Shown here in pieces: positions 1 through 7,194 of a DNA stretch of 9,236 nt (position 1 is its first letter; every line of letters begins with the position of its first letter). The notes under the pieces were generated by a model. It was given only the letters and a program-made list of their open reading frames with translations, did no database searches and had not been told where the DNA came from. The DNA lies in the NCBI GenBank assembly GCA_031548835.1, contig JAVBQS010000203.1, positions 1 to 9,236 on the forward strand, written 5' to 3'. The position numbers and the translations under genes are program-made. The stretch comes from WQTU01 sp031548835 (lineage in GTDB: Bacteria > Spirochaetota > Spirochaetia > CADAEX01).

Positions 1-92
1 AAAAGAATTGAAGTCAGATACATTTTATAGTTGGGATAAAGTGTGCCATCAACATCAAATACAACTGCCTCTATTTTTTTATAATCAAGCAT
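1..92 (-). CDS. HAD-superfamily hydrolase, N-terminal fragment (cut by window edge)
   Basis: Only the first 30 codons are inside the window. The reading frame starts at the ATG at 92-90 and gives MLDYKKIEAVVFDVDGTLYP followed by NYKMYLTSIL. A short beta strand followed by DVDGTLYP is HAD motif I (DxDxT): the first Asp is the phosphorylated nucleophile and the second the acid/base. The protein is therefore probably a cytoplasmic phosphatase or phosphoglycolate-phosphatase-like enzyme; substrate cannot be told. An in-frame TAA 27-25 bases upstream fixes this ATG as the first possible start. No Shine-Dalgarno is visible. It lies 69 bases downstream of the exported-protein gene on the same strand and may share its transcript. 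A weak promoter-like pair (TTGCAT-N17-TAAAAA) ends 5 bases before the ATG, too poor to rely on. Confidence 0.8.
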   Translation of the reverse strand, partial: MLDYKKIEAVVFDVDGTLYPNYKMYLTSIL

Positions 93-161
93 GTTTATTT
101 TTAACGCAAATAGGCTTTAGATGCAATATTACCAGGCTAAATAGGAGAATTTTAAATCCAG

Positions 162-1502
162 CTATTCAAAAACAGGAGGATCAGGCAGGGAAAAATTTTT
201 ATCTACTTTTATCTGCACAAGATGAATAGATTCCTGTAAATATTTTTTTATAAATTCATCAATAGGCCTTTTTATGTTGCGCTCATAAACAACAGGATAA
301 AAATTCCCGTTTGGGCCTATATAAGGAATAAATAGAACAACATGGTAGTGCTGCCTTAAAACAGGGTCTTTGCCAAAATCTCCATTTACAGAGCCAAGAT
401 ATATATAGCCTGGATTTGTGACAGTAAGATAATATAAAAGAGCTTTGAGATTTGGAACAGAAAATCCTATATCTTCTGAATATATTTCATATGGATAATC
501 TTTTACATCTATATCAGACAGTCTGACTTTTTTTTGAGGATTATCAAGTTCATAAATAGTCATTGCAATATTTCTTGTCCAGTCAAGGCCGAATAACGGG
601 TCTCTTTCATCTTCATAAAGAAGGCTTAAGGTATTTCTTCTATCAAGCAGGTTTTTCTTTTTAAGAGTGCCTATATCCATAAGCTGTTTGGTTTTTGCGG
701 AAAATACTCCATCTGCAACCCATTTTACAAATCCTGAACAGTTAAAACCTTTTTCAGGATTGGGCTGGCTGTCTTTGATAAAAACAAAACCTCCCTTACT
801 GTCCTGCGCGCCATCATCAGAGTCTTTTAGCAGAGGCAGTTTTTTATCAATTTCCTGCGAGATATTCATAACATATTTATTTTCTGTCTCATTGTAAAAT
901 GAATAAAGTATATCCCAGTTAACTATGTAATCAGACAGCTTTACAATTGTTTCAAAAGGTTCTGTCATAAGTTTATTAATAGAGATTGGAATAAGAATAT
1001 CTTTGTATACCATTGATTTAAACAGGCTAAACTCAAGCATTGAGCCTTCATTATGGGGAACTATTCTCACAAATGTATCAGCATCGTTATTTAAAAAGAT
1101 TTTTATCTGCCCAATCATTCCATTTCTGGCATCTCTTTTTATTACATAGGTGCCGGCAGAAACCATGTGAAAATCATTTGGCGAGGAAGCTGTTGCTTTT
1201 TCATTGATAAAAATAAAATAGTAGGAACCGCTGTCATACACAACCTGAAATTTGACTTTTTTGCCTGTCAAAAAACAGTCTCCAATCACCGGCCTCTGGT
1301 TATCCAGTTCATTATTAGAGCCTGTCATTATATGGCTGAATTCCCTTCTTACTTCATAAGTTTCGGGAAATGAATAATCATAGCTATAGGCAGTGGCAGC
1401 AAAAACTGCTGTAAGGATTTGAATAATTATAAATATTGCTGCCATTTTTGTTTGAGGCAGGATAGAGAATACAAAATTTAACTTACCTGATTTTCTTTCC
1501 AT
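162..1502 (-). CDS. Exported protein with NlpC/P60-like cysteine motif, function unknown
   Basis: This encodes 446 residues with an N-terminal hydrophobic stretch at about 20-37 (AAIFIIIQILTAVFAATA) and a plausible signal-peptidase site near ATAYS/YDY (residue 40), so the product is probably exported to the periplasm or outer surface. No lipobox cysteine is present. Residues 252-261 (GFNCSGFVKW, Cys255) look like the catalytic Cys motif of NlpC/P60-type papain-fold peptidases or amidases. HYHVVLFIPY at 385-394 (His387) would then be the catalytic His strand, with Glu407 as a possible third polar residue. The ~130-residue gap between Cys and His is much longer than in ordinary NlpC/P60 domains, and residues 41-240 match nothing I recognise. 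The start at 1502 is preferred over Met20 because it supplies the positive charges expected before a signal peptide; neither start has a good Shine-Dalgarno. It overlaps the end of der by 25 bases and is probably translated by coupling. Peptidoglycan or peptide hydrolysis is inference only. Confidence 0.6.
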   Translation of the reverse strand: MERKSGKLNFVFSILPQTKMAAIFIIIQILTAVFAATAYSYDYSFPETYEVRREFSHIMTGSNNELDNQRPVIGDCFLTGKKVKFQVVYDSGSYYFIFINEKATASSPNDFHMVSAGTYVIKRDARNGMIGQIKIFLNNDADTFVRIVPHNEGSMLEFSLFKSMVYKDILIPISINKLMTEPFETIVKLSDYIVNWDILYSFYNETENKYVMNISQEIDKKLPLLKDSDDGAQDSKGGFVFIKDSQPNPEKGFNCSGFVKWVADGVFSAKTKQLMDIGTLKKKNLLDRRNTLSLLYEDERDPLFGLDWTRNIAMTIYELDNPQKKVRLSDIDVKDYPYEIYSEDIGFSVPNLKALLYYLTVTNPGYIYLGSVNGDFGKDPVLRQHYHVVLFIPYIGPNGNFYPVVYERNIKRPIDEFIKKYLQESIHLVQIKVDKNFSLPDPPVFE

Positions 1503-2863
1503 GTTTTTTCTGTTTCTTTAATATCAATTTCAAATGGAATAGATCCAAGCCCAAAACTCTTTTTTATTTTATTTTTAATATATTTTATATATGAGGCAGG
1601 AAAGCCTTTGTGTTTATTTACAAAAAGTAAAAACCGGGTAGGTTTTATCTCTGTCTGAGTTATATATTTTATTTTAAATCTTATCTTGCCGTCTGAGGGA
1701 GGCGGGTAATCATCTACCCATTCTCTTAATGCTTTATTAAGGCTTGATGTTGAAACCCTTATTTCAAGCTGTCTGTTAACTTTTAGAGCTATTTTAAGAA
1801 GCTCTTCAATGCCTGTGGAATTTATCGCTGAGATAGGCACAATTGGAGCAAATTCAAGAACAGGAAAAAGAAATCTGATTCTGTCTTCCATTGCTGTTAT
1901 CATATTTGAAACCTGGTTCATCCTGTCCCATTTATTTACAACAATAATTATGCCTTTTCCTTTTTTTACAACATGGCCTGCAATTTTTTTATCCTGATCA
2001 GAAAGCCCTTCTTCCGCATCAATTACCATAAAAACAAGATCGCAATCATCTATTGCTTTTATTGCGCGGCTTACAGAATAATATTCTATATTTTCAGAAA
2101 TCCTGTTTTTTCTTCTTATTCCTGCAGTATCCATAATTTTGAATCTTGTATTATTGTAAGTGAATTCACCTTCTACAATATCTCTTGTAGTTCCCGGAAT
2201 ATCAGAAACAATTGATTGTTCTGTTCCTGTAAGTTTATTTGATAATGTTGATTTGCCTGTATTTGGTTTTCCCATAATTGCAAGGCGCACAACTCTTTCG
2301 CTTTTCTGTTCTGCTTCTTCAGGAATCTCAGGTTGATCTTCTTTTTTCCCTAAAAATTCTTCAACCTGTTCTTCAAGAACATCAATATTATAGCCATGGG
2401 CAGAAGATACAGGCACAACTCTGTCAAACCCGTATGAGTAATAGTTCCAGACATCATTTTCTTTTTCAGGAGTATCAACCTTATTTACTACAAGAATAAT
2501 TTTGTCTTTATATCTTCTGATTTTTTCTATAAATATTTCATCTTCAGGCAGTATTTCTTTTGCATCAAGAAGAAAAAGAATAAGATCAGCTTCCTGCATA
2601 AGAGTTAAGCTTCTGTCTGTAACAATTTTTTCAATTCCATCTCTAGATGTATTAACTCCGCCTGTATCCATAAGCTTTATAGTAGTGCTGCCAAGTTTAT
2701 AAAGCTCGCTTACAGCATCTCTTGTAACACCAGGAGTCGGATCTGTGATTGATTTTCTTTTTCCTACAATTCTGTTAAAAAGCGTTGATTTGCCGACATT
2801 CGGCCTTCCGGCTATAACAACAACAGGATATTTTCTATTATATAAGTCCGTTAAATCTTTCAT
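1478..2863 (-). CDS. der: Ribosome-assembly GTPase Der (EngA), two tandem G domains plus KH-like domain
   Basis: Der is an essential cytoplasmic GTPase that binds 50S precursors and helps late large-subunit assembly. Both G domains are intact. Domain 1 has P-loop GRPNVGKST (19-27), DTGG (66-69) and NKVD (127-130). Domain 2 has GKPNTGKST (198-206), DTAG (245-248), NKWD (310-313) and a SA motif (345-346). The C-terminal KH-like domain (about 355-450) includes the PPPSDGKIRFKIKYITQ and FVNKHKGFP segments typical of the family. Its length of 461 residues is normal. The acidic linker (about 170-190) between the G domains is as expected. The ATG at 2863 lies inside the 3' end of ptsI (26-base overlap); only a weak GAGA is seen upstream, so coupling to ptsI translation is likely. 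Its own 3' end overlaps the next gene by 25 bases. Confidence 0.97.
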   Translation of the reverse strand: MKDLTDLYNRKYPVVVIAGRPNVGKSTLFNRIVGKRKSITDPTPGVTRDAVSELYKLGSTTIKLMDTGGVNTSRDGIEKIVTDRSLTLMQEADLILFLLDAKEILPEDEIFIEKIRRYKDKIILVVNKVDTPEKENDVWNYYSYGFDRVVPVSSAHGYNIDVLEEQVEEFLGKKEDQPEIPEEAEQKSERVVRLAIMGKPNTGKSTLSNKLTGTEQSIVSDIPGTTRDIVEGEFTYNNTRFKIMDTAGIRRKNRISENIEYYSVSRAIKAIDDCDLVFMVIDAEEGLSDQDKKIAGHVVKKGKGIIIVVNKWDRMNQVSNMITAMEDRIRFLFPVLEFAPIVPISAINSTGIEELLKIALKVNRQLEIRVSTSSLNKALREWVDDYPPPSDGKIRFKIKYITQTEIKPTRFLLFVNKHKGFPASYIKYIKNKIKKSFGLGSIPFEIDIKETEKTWKENQVS

Positions 2864-4580
2864 TAAACCAGTTCTCTATAAAATTATTTATTTCTGTTCC
2901 TGAGCCGTTTTGTAAGATAGTATCTATAATCTGTTTTGCTTCTTTTATTTCAACATTTCTTATTACTTTCTTTACTGCAGGGATTGATGCAGGGCTCATA
3001 CTAAGTTCTTCAATACCTAAACCCAGAAGCACAATAGTAGCTCTCGGATCTCCTCCCATTTCACCGCAAAGGTTAACAGGAATGCCTGCTTTTTTTCCTG
3101 CATCAGCTGTCATTTTGATAAGCCTTAAAAGCGCAGGATGGTACATCTGGTAAAGGTAGGCAATTTTTTCATTGCCTCTATCTATTGCTATTGTGTATTG
3201 GATTAAATCATTTGTTCCAATAGAAAAGAAATCCACTTTTTTTGCAAGGAATTCAGATGCAAGCACAGCAGAAGGAACTTCAATCATTATTCCAAGAGGT
3301 ATTTTTTCTTTAAATTCCTGATTTTTCGCTTTTAATTCTTTCTTAACATCTTCTATTATTTGAAAAATTTCATCTATTTCTTCCACACATGCAATCATTG
3401 GAAACATAATCCTGAGATTTCCAAAAACAGAAGCTCTGTAAAGCGCGCGGAGCTGTATTTTAAACATATTTCTGTTTGAAAGGCAGAATCTTATGCCTCT
3501 CCAGCCAAGAAGAGGATTTTTTTCGCGGAGTTCTTCATAGTTGGGAATAATTTTATCCCCTCCTATATCAAGGGTTCTTATTGTCACAGGCTTTTCTTCC
3601 ATATTTTGAAGAACTGTCCTATATACTTCAAACTGTTTATCTTCGCTGTTATAAAGCTGCGATTGTAAAAGAAGAAATTCCGACCTGAAAAGCCCTATGC
3701 CGTCTGCGCCGTGGCTTTTGACAGATTCAAGCTCCTGAGGGACTTCTATATTGGCTTTTACTGATATTTTTTTACCATCATTTGTAATAGCTTCTTTTTT
3801 TACATAAGGTTTAAGCAGAAGATCTATTTCTTCCTGTTTTCTTATTTTTTCAAGATATATTTTTTTTGTCTCTTCATCAGGATCTAAAATTACAACTCCT
3901 GCATTTCCATCAAGAATTATGTTATCTCCTGTTTTAATCATGCGGGTTATGTTAAATAAGCCTACTACAGCAGGAATTTCAAAAGATCTTGCAATTATGG
4001 CAGTATGTGAGGTTTTGCCTCCTGCATTTAATATAATTCCCTTAACTTTTTTCTTATCCATTGATATTGCATCTGAAGGCAAAAGATCATGCGCAGCAAT
4101 TATACATTCGCTTTCAAGGTCGGCAAGTGTTATTCTTTCTGTAAACATCAGATTATTTAAAATACGTTTGCCAATATCCCGCAGGTCGCTTGCCCTTTCT
4201 TCCATATATGCATTTTCTGAAGCAGTCAGTTTTTCAATTTGAATTTCTATTGCTTCAAAAAATACCCAGTCGGCATTAACAAGCTGTTCGGTAATAGTTG
4301 TTTTTATCTGCTTGATAAAAGATTCATCAGAAAGCATCATTATATGGGAGTCAAGCATAACTATTTCATTTTCGCTTATATTCATCATTTTGGCTGCATC
4401 TTTAATTGCTTCAAGTTCCTGCTTTGATTTTTCAACTGCCACAATAAATCTTGAAAATTCAGCCTCAACTTCTTCTTTTCCTATTTTATACTTTGGAACA
4501 TTAAGGCGTTCTTCCTGATAGAGAAAAACTTTGCCAATGTAAATACCTGGGGATGCAGATATGCCTTTGATTGTTTTCAT
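2838..4580 (-). CDS. ptsI: Phosphoenolpyruvate-protein phosphotransferase, PTS enzyme I
   Basis: Enzyme I takes phosphate from PEP onto a histidine and passes it to HPr in the cytoplasm. The 580 residues match the usual family length. Visible hallmarks are the N-terminal KGISASPGIYIG segment, the phospho-His motif GGKTSHTAIIAR (187-198, His192), the PEP-binding DGIGLFRSEFLL (293-304, Arg299), LLGWRGIRF (357-365), the Mg/PEP region GTNDLIQYTIAIDR (455-468), and the C-terminal active-site CGEMGGD (505-511, Cys505). All key residues are present, so it should be active. No HPr or sugar permease (EII) gene lies in the window. Treponemes are known to carry PTS phosphotransfer proteins without sugar permeases, so a regulatory role is plausible if the host is one. 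The start has no Shine-Dalgarno; a near-consensus promoter lies only nine bases before the ATG, suggesting a leaderless mRNA. First gene of a block with der downstream. Confidence 0.97.
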   Translation of the reverse strand: MKTIKGISASPGIYIGKVFLYQEERLNVPKYKIGKEEVEAEFSRFIVAVEKSKQELEAIKDAAKMMNISENEIVMLDSHIMMLSDESFIKQIKTTITEQLVNADWVFFEAIEIQIEKLTASENAYMEERASDLRDIGKRILNNLMFTERITLADLESECIIAAHDLLPSDAISMDKKKVKGIILNAGGKTSHTAIIARSFEIPAVVGLFNITRMIKTGDNIILDGNAGVVILDPDEETKKIYLEKIRKQEEIDLLLKPYVKKEAITNDGKKISVKANIEVPQELESVKSHGADGIGLFRSEFLLLQSQLYNSEDKQFEVYRTVLQNMEEKPVTIRTLDIGGDKIIPNYEELREKNPLLGWRGIRFCLSNRNMFKIQLRALYRASVFGNLRIMFPMIACVEEIDEIFQIIEDVKKELKAKNQEFKEKIPLGIMIEVPSAVLASEFLAKKVDFFSIGTNDLIQYTIAIDRGNEKIAYLYQMYHPALLRLIKMTADAGKKAGIPVNLCGEMGGDPRATIVLLGLGIEELSMSPASIPAVKKVIRNVEIKEAKQIIDTILQNGSGTEINNFIENWFNERFNGLI

Positions 4581-4589
4581 TTGTTTATA

Positions 4590-4618
4590 AATATAGAGCC
4601 TTTATTAACACTTGTCAA
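4590..4618 (-). promoter_or_regulatory. ptsI promoter, sigma70-type, predicting a near-leaderless transcript
   Basis: Reading the minus strand, a perfect -35 TTGACA (4618-4613) is followed by a 17-base spacer and the -10 TATATT (4595-4590; five of six bases match TATAAT). The ptsI ATG begins at 4580, only nine bases after the -10. With the usual 6-7 base distance the transcript would start at about 4583-4581, leaving 1-3 untranslated bases. The lack of any Shine-Dalgarno before this ATG fits. The promoter geometry is seen directly; the start site is inferred. Confidence 0.72.
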
Positions 4619-4623
4619 ATAGA

Positions 4624-4646
4624 CTCTTTCCTGTTAACAGGCAGAG
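4624..4646. repeat. Interrupted inverted repeat with 12-bp perfect palindrome upstream of the ptsI promoter
   Basis: CCTGTTAACAGG (4630-4641) is a perfect palindrome, flanked by a further CTCT (4624-4627) and AGAG (4643-4646) that nearly extend the symmetry. It lies 11 bases upstream of the ptsI -35 box, in the divergent region shared with the GerMN gene. The position suits a dimeric regulator site acting as an activator for ptsI or on both genes. A regulator is not identified, and short AT-rich palindromes occur by chance, although this one contains four G:C pairs. Confidence 0.4.
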
Positions 4647-4732
4647 ATAGATTATTTTTAAAAAAAATATCTATTTTTTAGTTCTATTTTTCTAATTTTA
4701 TATTACTATTTATGGAAAGCTTTTATAAAAGT

Positions 4733-4750
4733 CTCAATTTTATGATTGAG
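4733..4750. repeat. Small inverted repeat upstream of the GerMN gene
   Basis: CTCAAT (4733-4738) and ATTGAG (4745-4750) are perfect inverted arms around a six-base centre, ending 26 bases before the GerMN ATG. It could be a regulator site or a weak hairpin in the leader. No convincing promoter hexamers flank it; TATTAA (4764-4769) is a possible -10 with a poor -35. Chance is a real alternative. Confidence 0.25.
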
Positions 4751-4776
4751 TTAAAAATGCCGATATTAATGCTGTC

Positions 4777-5580
4777 ATGAAGCAACAGAACAGGAAAAAA
4801 AGCAAAAAAAGAAATTTAAAGCCAGGCTGTATATTCTGGATAGCTCTTATTTTGCTTGTTATTACTTTATTTATTGTAAAGCATAAAAAAATACAGGATG
4901 TTTTAAATTCAACAGGATTTTTAACTTTTTTTTCAAAACCCACTGATAAAAATGAAAATTCACAGCCTGATGTTTTGCGCGTTATAGAAAAACCTAAAGA
5001 AGAAAAACCCAGGCAAACCCAGCCTGCCGCAGAACCAAAGCAGCAGGAAGTTGAAGTTGCGAAAAATGAGCCAAAAGAGCTGGCAAATATACCAAAAGAA
5101 AAGAAAGAGCCTGCATCTGAAGATAATAAAAAAGCAGCAACTGAAATGCCATCTTATAAAGTAAGAGACAGCATTCTCTATTTTGTTGTAATCAATGAAG
5201 ATGGAACTACCCAGCTTAGAAAAGTAACAAGAAGTATAAAATTTACAGATTCCCCCCTTACATCTACAATAATTTCTCTTCTTGGAGGAGTATCTTCTTC
5301 TGAAATAAATAATAATTATATATCTCTTATTCCTGAAAAAACTAAATTAAATAAACTCTGGATATCAGAAGGCACAGCTTATATGGATTTTAATGAAAAT
5401 TTTCTTTTTAATTCATTTGGCCGAGAAGGATATGTAGGACAATTAAAACAGATTGTCTATTCTGCTACTGAATTTTCCACTGTTAAGCGGGTACAGATAC
5501 TTATTGATGGAAAAACCTTAAATTACCTTGGCTCTGAAGGGATATTTATAGGAAAACCTATTTCCAGAGATTCTTTTTAG
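4777..5580 (+). CDS. Single-pass membrane protein with extracytoplasmic GerMN domain
   Basis: The 267 residues form three parts. The first is a very basic N-terminus (KKSKKR) with one transmembrane segment at about 17-34, without a cleavage site, so an inside-to-outside anchor. The second is a Lys/Glu/Pro-rich low-complexity linker at about 56-125. The third is a GerMN domain at about 130-255, with the family pattern of a DG turn (142-143), a LLGGVSS loop (168-174), IPEKTKL (185-191), WISEGTAYMDFNENF (195-209) and a C-terminal VQILIDGKT strand (239-247). GerMN was named from the Bacillus spore germination protein GerM, but the domain is common in non-sporulating bacteria as an envelope module; binding partner unknown. 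It is divergent from ptsI and convergent with tlyA, so it is a single-gene unit. The ATG at 4777 has no Shine-Dalgarno, and no other in-frame ATG precedes the membrane segment. Confidence 0.85.
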   Translation: MKQQNRKKSKKRNLKPGCIFWIALILLVITLFIVKHKKIQDVLNSTGFLTFFSKPTDKNENSQPDVLRVIEKPKEEKPRQTQPAAEPKQQEVEVAKNEPKELANIPKEKKEPASEDNKKAATEMPSYKVRDSILYFVVINEDGTTQLRKVTRSIKFTDSPLTSTIISLLGGVSSSEINNNYISLIPEKTKLNKLWISEGTAYMDFNENFLFNSFGREGYVGQLKQIVYSATEFSTVKRVQILIDGKTLNYLGSEGIFIGKPISRDSF

Positions 5581-5629
5581 CTGAAAGCGTATCCCGCAAA
5601 TTGTTCCATAGATTCACTTTACCCCAAGC
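5581..5629. other. Short convergent intergenic gap without a visible terminator
   Basis: The GerMN and tlyA stop codons face each other across 49 bases. I looked for a GC-rich stem followed by a T run on either strand and found only 3-4 bp stems (for example GCG/CGC at 5587-5597). Either termination here uses another mechanism or transcripts overlap antisense. Confidence 0.5.
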
Positions 5630-6400
5630 TCAAGCATCAGTGAATAAGTCTGATAATTTTTTCTTTATTTCATCTTTTTTTCTCTCTTTTCTTATAATTA
5701 AAAAAAGAAATTCAGAGTTGCCTTTTGTTCCTTTTATTGGAGATGGAATAATATCTTCGACAAATGATTTTTCATCAAATAATTTATCTATTACTGTTAA
5801 AAGAGTATCTTTAAGTATCAAAGAATTCTCTATAATTCCTTTTTTAAGATTAGACTTTCCAGTTTCAAACTGAGGTTTTATTAAAGCAATCAGTTTTTTT
5901 TCCAAAGTAAGATCAAGTATTTTTGAAGCAGCATTTGCTATTGAACGGAAAGAGAGATCAGCAACCCCTATATCAGCAGCAGGAGAAAGTGAATTTATAT
6001 CCATAATATTTGTTTTTTCATAAAGAATTACTCTTTTATCATTTCTCAGCAAATAATCTATCTGGTTATATCCGACATCAACAGAATGGACAAATAGCGC
6101 GCCTCTTTGGAGAAGGCAGTCGGTAAAACCGCCTGTGGAACTGCCTGCATCAAGAAAGACTTTTCCTTCTACAGCTATTTTCCAGTGATCAAGCGCATAT
6201 TCAAGTTTATATCCGCCTCTTGAGACATATTTTTTTTTAATTATTGTTATTTCAGAATCTTTATCAATTTTTTCAGCAGGATTTTTTATTTTTTCACCAT
6301 TAACAAGAACATTGCCGCAGAGAATAAGAGCATAATTTTCTTCTTTTTTATCAATTCCAAAACGCTTGTTAAGCAGTGTAAGCAGAGAGAGATTACTCAT
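5630..6400 (-). CDS. tlyA: TlyA-type 2'-O-ribose rRNA methyltransferase (S4 + FtsJ-like)
   Basis: TlyA proteins transfer a methyl group from S-adenosylmethionine to ribose 2'-OH positions in rRNA (16S and/or 23S); the historical label 'hemolysin' came from early work in the spirochaete Brachyspira. The 256 residues show an N-terminal S4 RNA-binding domain (about 1-57, with ALILCGNVLVNG at 24-35), the linker signature YVSRGGYKL (58-66), the SAM motif DAGSSTGGFTDCLLQRGA (84-101), VDVGYNQ (107-113), and DLSF (148-151). KPQFE (175-179) and GNSEFLF (227-233) follow. Lys65, Asp148, Lys175 and Glu230 would be the catalytic tetrad, all present. The S4 start is slightly divergent, lacking the usual RLD at its beginning. 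Its ATG shares four bases (ATGA) with the end of ymdB, indicating translational coupling. Confidence 0.94.
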   Translation of the reverse strand: MSNLSLLTLLNKRFGIDKKEENYALILCGNVLVNGEKIKNPAEKIDKDSEITIIKKKYVSRGGYKLEYALDHWKIAVEGKVFLDAGSSTGGFTDCLLQRGALFVHSVDVGYNQIDYLLRNDKRVILYEKTNIMDINSLSPAADIGVADLSFRSIANAASKILDLTLEKKLIALIKPQFETGKSNLKKGIIENSLILKDTLLTVIDKLFDEKSFVEDIIPSPIKGTKGNSEFLFLIIRKERKKDEIKKKLSDLFTDA

Positions 6401-7194
6401 ACTCTTTCATAAATACGTTCTATTGAAATGGTTTTTCCTGTCTGGGGGTCAATTTCAGCAAATACGCCATTTATCATAAGAGGTGTTTCTGCTATTTCCA
6501 TTTTAATAGGCATTTGAGTTAAAAACCTTTGTATTGCAATATTTTTTTCACTTCCTATAACAGAATCTTCAGGGCCTGTCATGCCAATATCTGTTATATA
6601 ACCGGTGCCTTTGGGTAAGATTTTTTCATCTGCTGTCTGAATATGGGTATGTGTACCTGCTATAAGGCTTACCTGTCCATCAAGATAGAGTGCAAGCGCC
6701 TCTTTTTCCATTGTAGATTCAGCATGAAAATCTATTATAATTATATTTACAGATTTATCTTTTTTTATTTTTTTTATTATTTCTGAAGCAGTCCGGAACG
6801 GGCAATCAAGATCCGACATGCTTTCTCTGCCTTCAAGATTTATAACAGCAGCTTTTACTCCTGCTTTTTCAATAATACAAAATCCATGGCCTGGTGCGCC
6901 GTCAGGATAGTTTGCAGGTCTTAATACGTTTTGAGTTTCCTGCAAAAGCTGTACGCCATCAGGTTTTTGCCACACATGGTTTCCTGTAGTAATAACATCG
7001 CTGCCGCTTTGCATAATCTGCTCTACTGTTTTGGGAGTAATTCCAAAACCATCAGCAGAATTTTCACCATTAACTATTACAAGGTCTGCTTTTTTCTTTT
7101 TTATTATATTTTTAAGATTGAAAAAAAGGGCTCTGCAGCCGGCTTGCCCAAAGACATCGCCGAGCAGCAGAACTTTAAATTTATTATCTTGCAT
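6397..7194 (-). CDS. ymdB: YmdB-type metallophosphoesterase (2',3'-cyclic nucleotide phosphodiesterase family)
   Basis: The 265-residue protein belongs to the YmdB/TIGR00282 family of dinuclear-metal phosphoesterases; the Bacillus member hydrolyses cyclic nucleotides and affects biofilm and motility decisions. Metal and active-site residues are visible in order: GDVFGQAG (12-19, Asp13), NGENSADGFGI (42-52, Asn43/Glu44), GNHVWQ (71-76, Asn72/His73), DFHAE (155-159, His157) and GTHTHIQTAD (180-189, His182/His184). Nothing essential is missing. It overlaps the end of rny by 11 bases and has no clear Shine-Dalgarno of its own, so it is most likely translated by coupling. The rny-ymdB adjacency is conserved across many bacteria, and a link with RNA turnover is suspected from that, not proven here. 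The substrate in this organism is unknown. Confidence 0.93.
   Translation of the reverse strand: MQDNKFKVLLLGDVFGQAGCRALFFNLKNIIKKKKADLVIVNGENSADGFGITPKTVEQIMQSGSDVITTGNHVWQKPDGVQLLQETQNVLRPANYPDGAPGHGFCIIEKAGVKAAVINLEGRESMSDLDCPFRTASEIIKKIKKDKSVNIIIIDFHAESTMEKEALALYLDGQVSLIAGTHTHIQTADEKILPKGTGYITDIGMTGPEDSVIGSEKNIAIQRFLTQMPIKMEIAETPLMINGVFAEIDPQTGKTISIERIYERV

Noticed and set aside
8..229. Plus-strand 73-codon open frame at the left edge
   Set aside because: It is antisense to the HAD start and the end of the exported-protein gene, and its residues show no domain pattern.
3919..4242. Plus-strand 107-codon open frame inside ptsI
   Set aside because: It is the opposite-strand shadow of the well-supported enzyme I gene, covering its phospho-histidine region.
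4651..4720. Runs of A and T between ptsI and the GerMN gene as a terminator or origin-like element
   Set aside because: Both neighbouring genes point away from it, so no terminator is needed, and there are no iterated repeats or DnaA-box-like sites.
4740..4943. Minus-strand 67-codon hydrophobic frame over the GerMN start
   Set aside because: Its hydrophobicity is the mirror of the lysine-rich N-terminus and membrane segment on the plus strand; no ribosome-binding site supports it.
4777..5580. GerMN domain as evidence for spore formation
   Set aside because: The domain is found in many non-sporulating bacteria, and no other sporulation gene is in the window.
5630..6400. Annotation of TlyA as a pore-forming hemolysin
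   Set aside because: The S4 domain, SAM motif and K-D-K-E residues show an RNA methyltransferase; the toxin name is historical.
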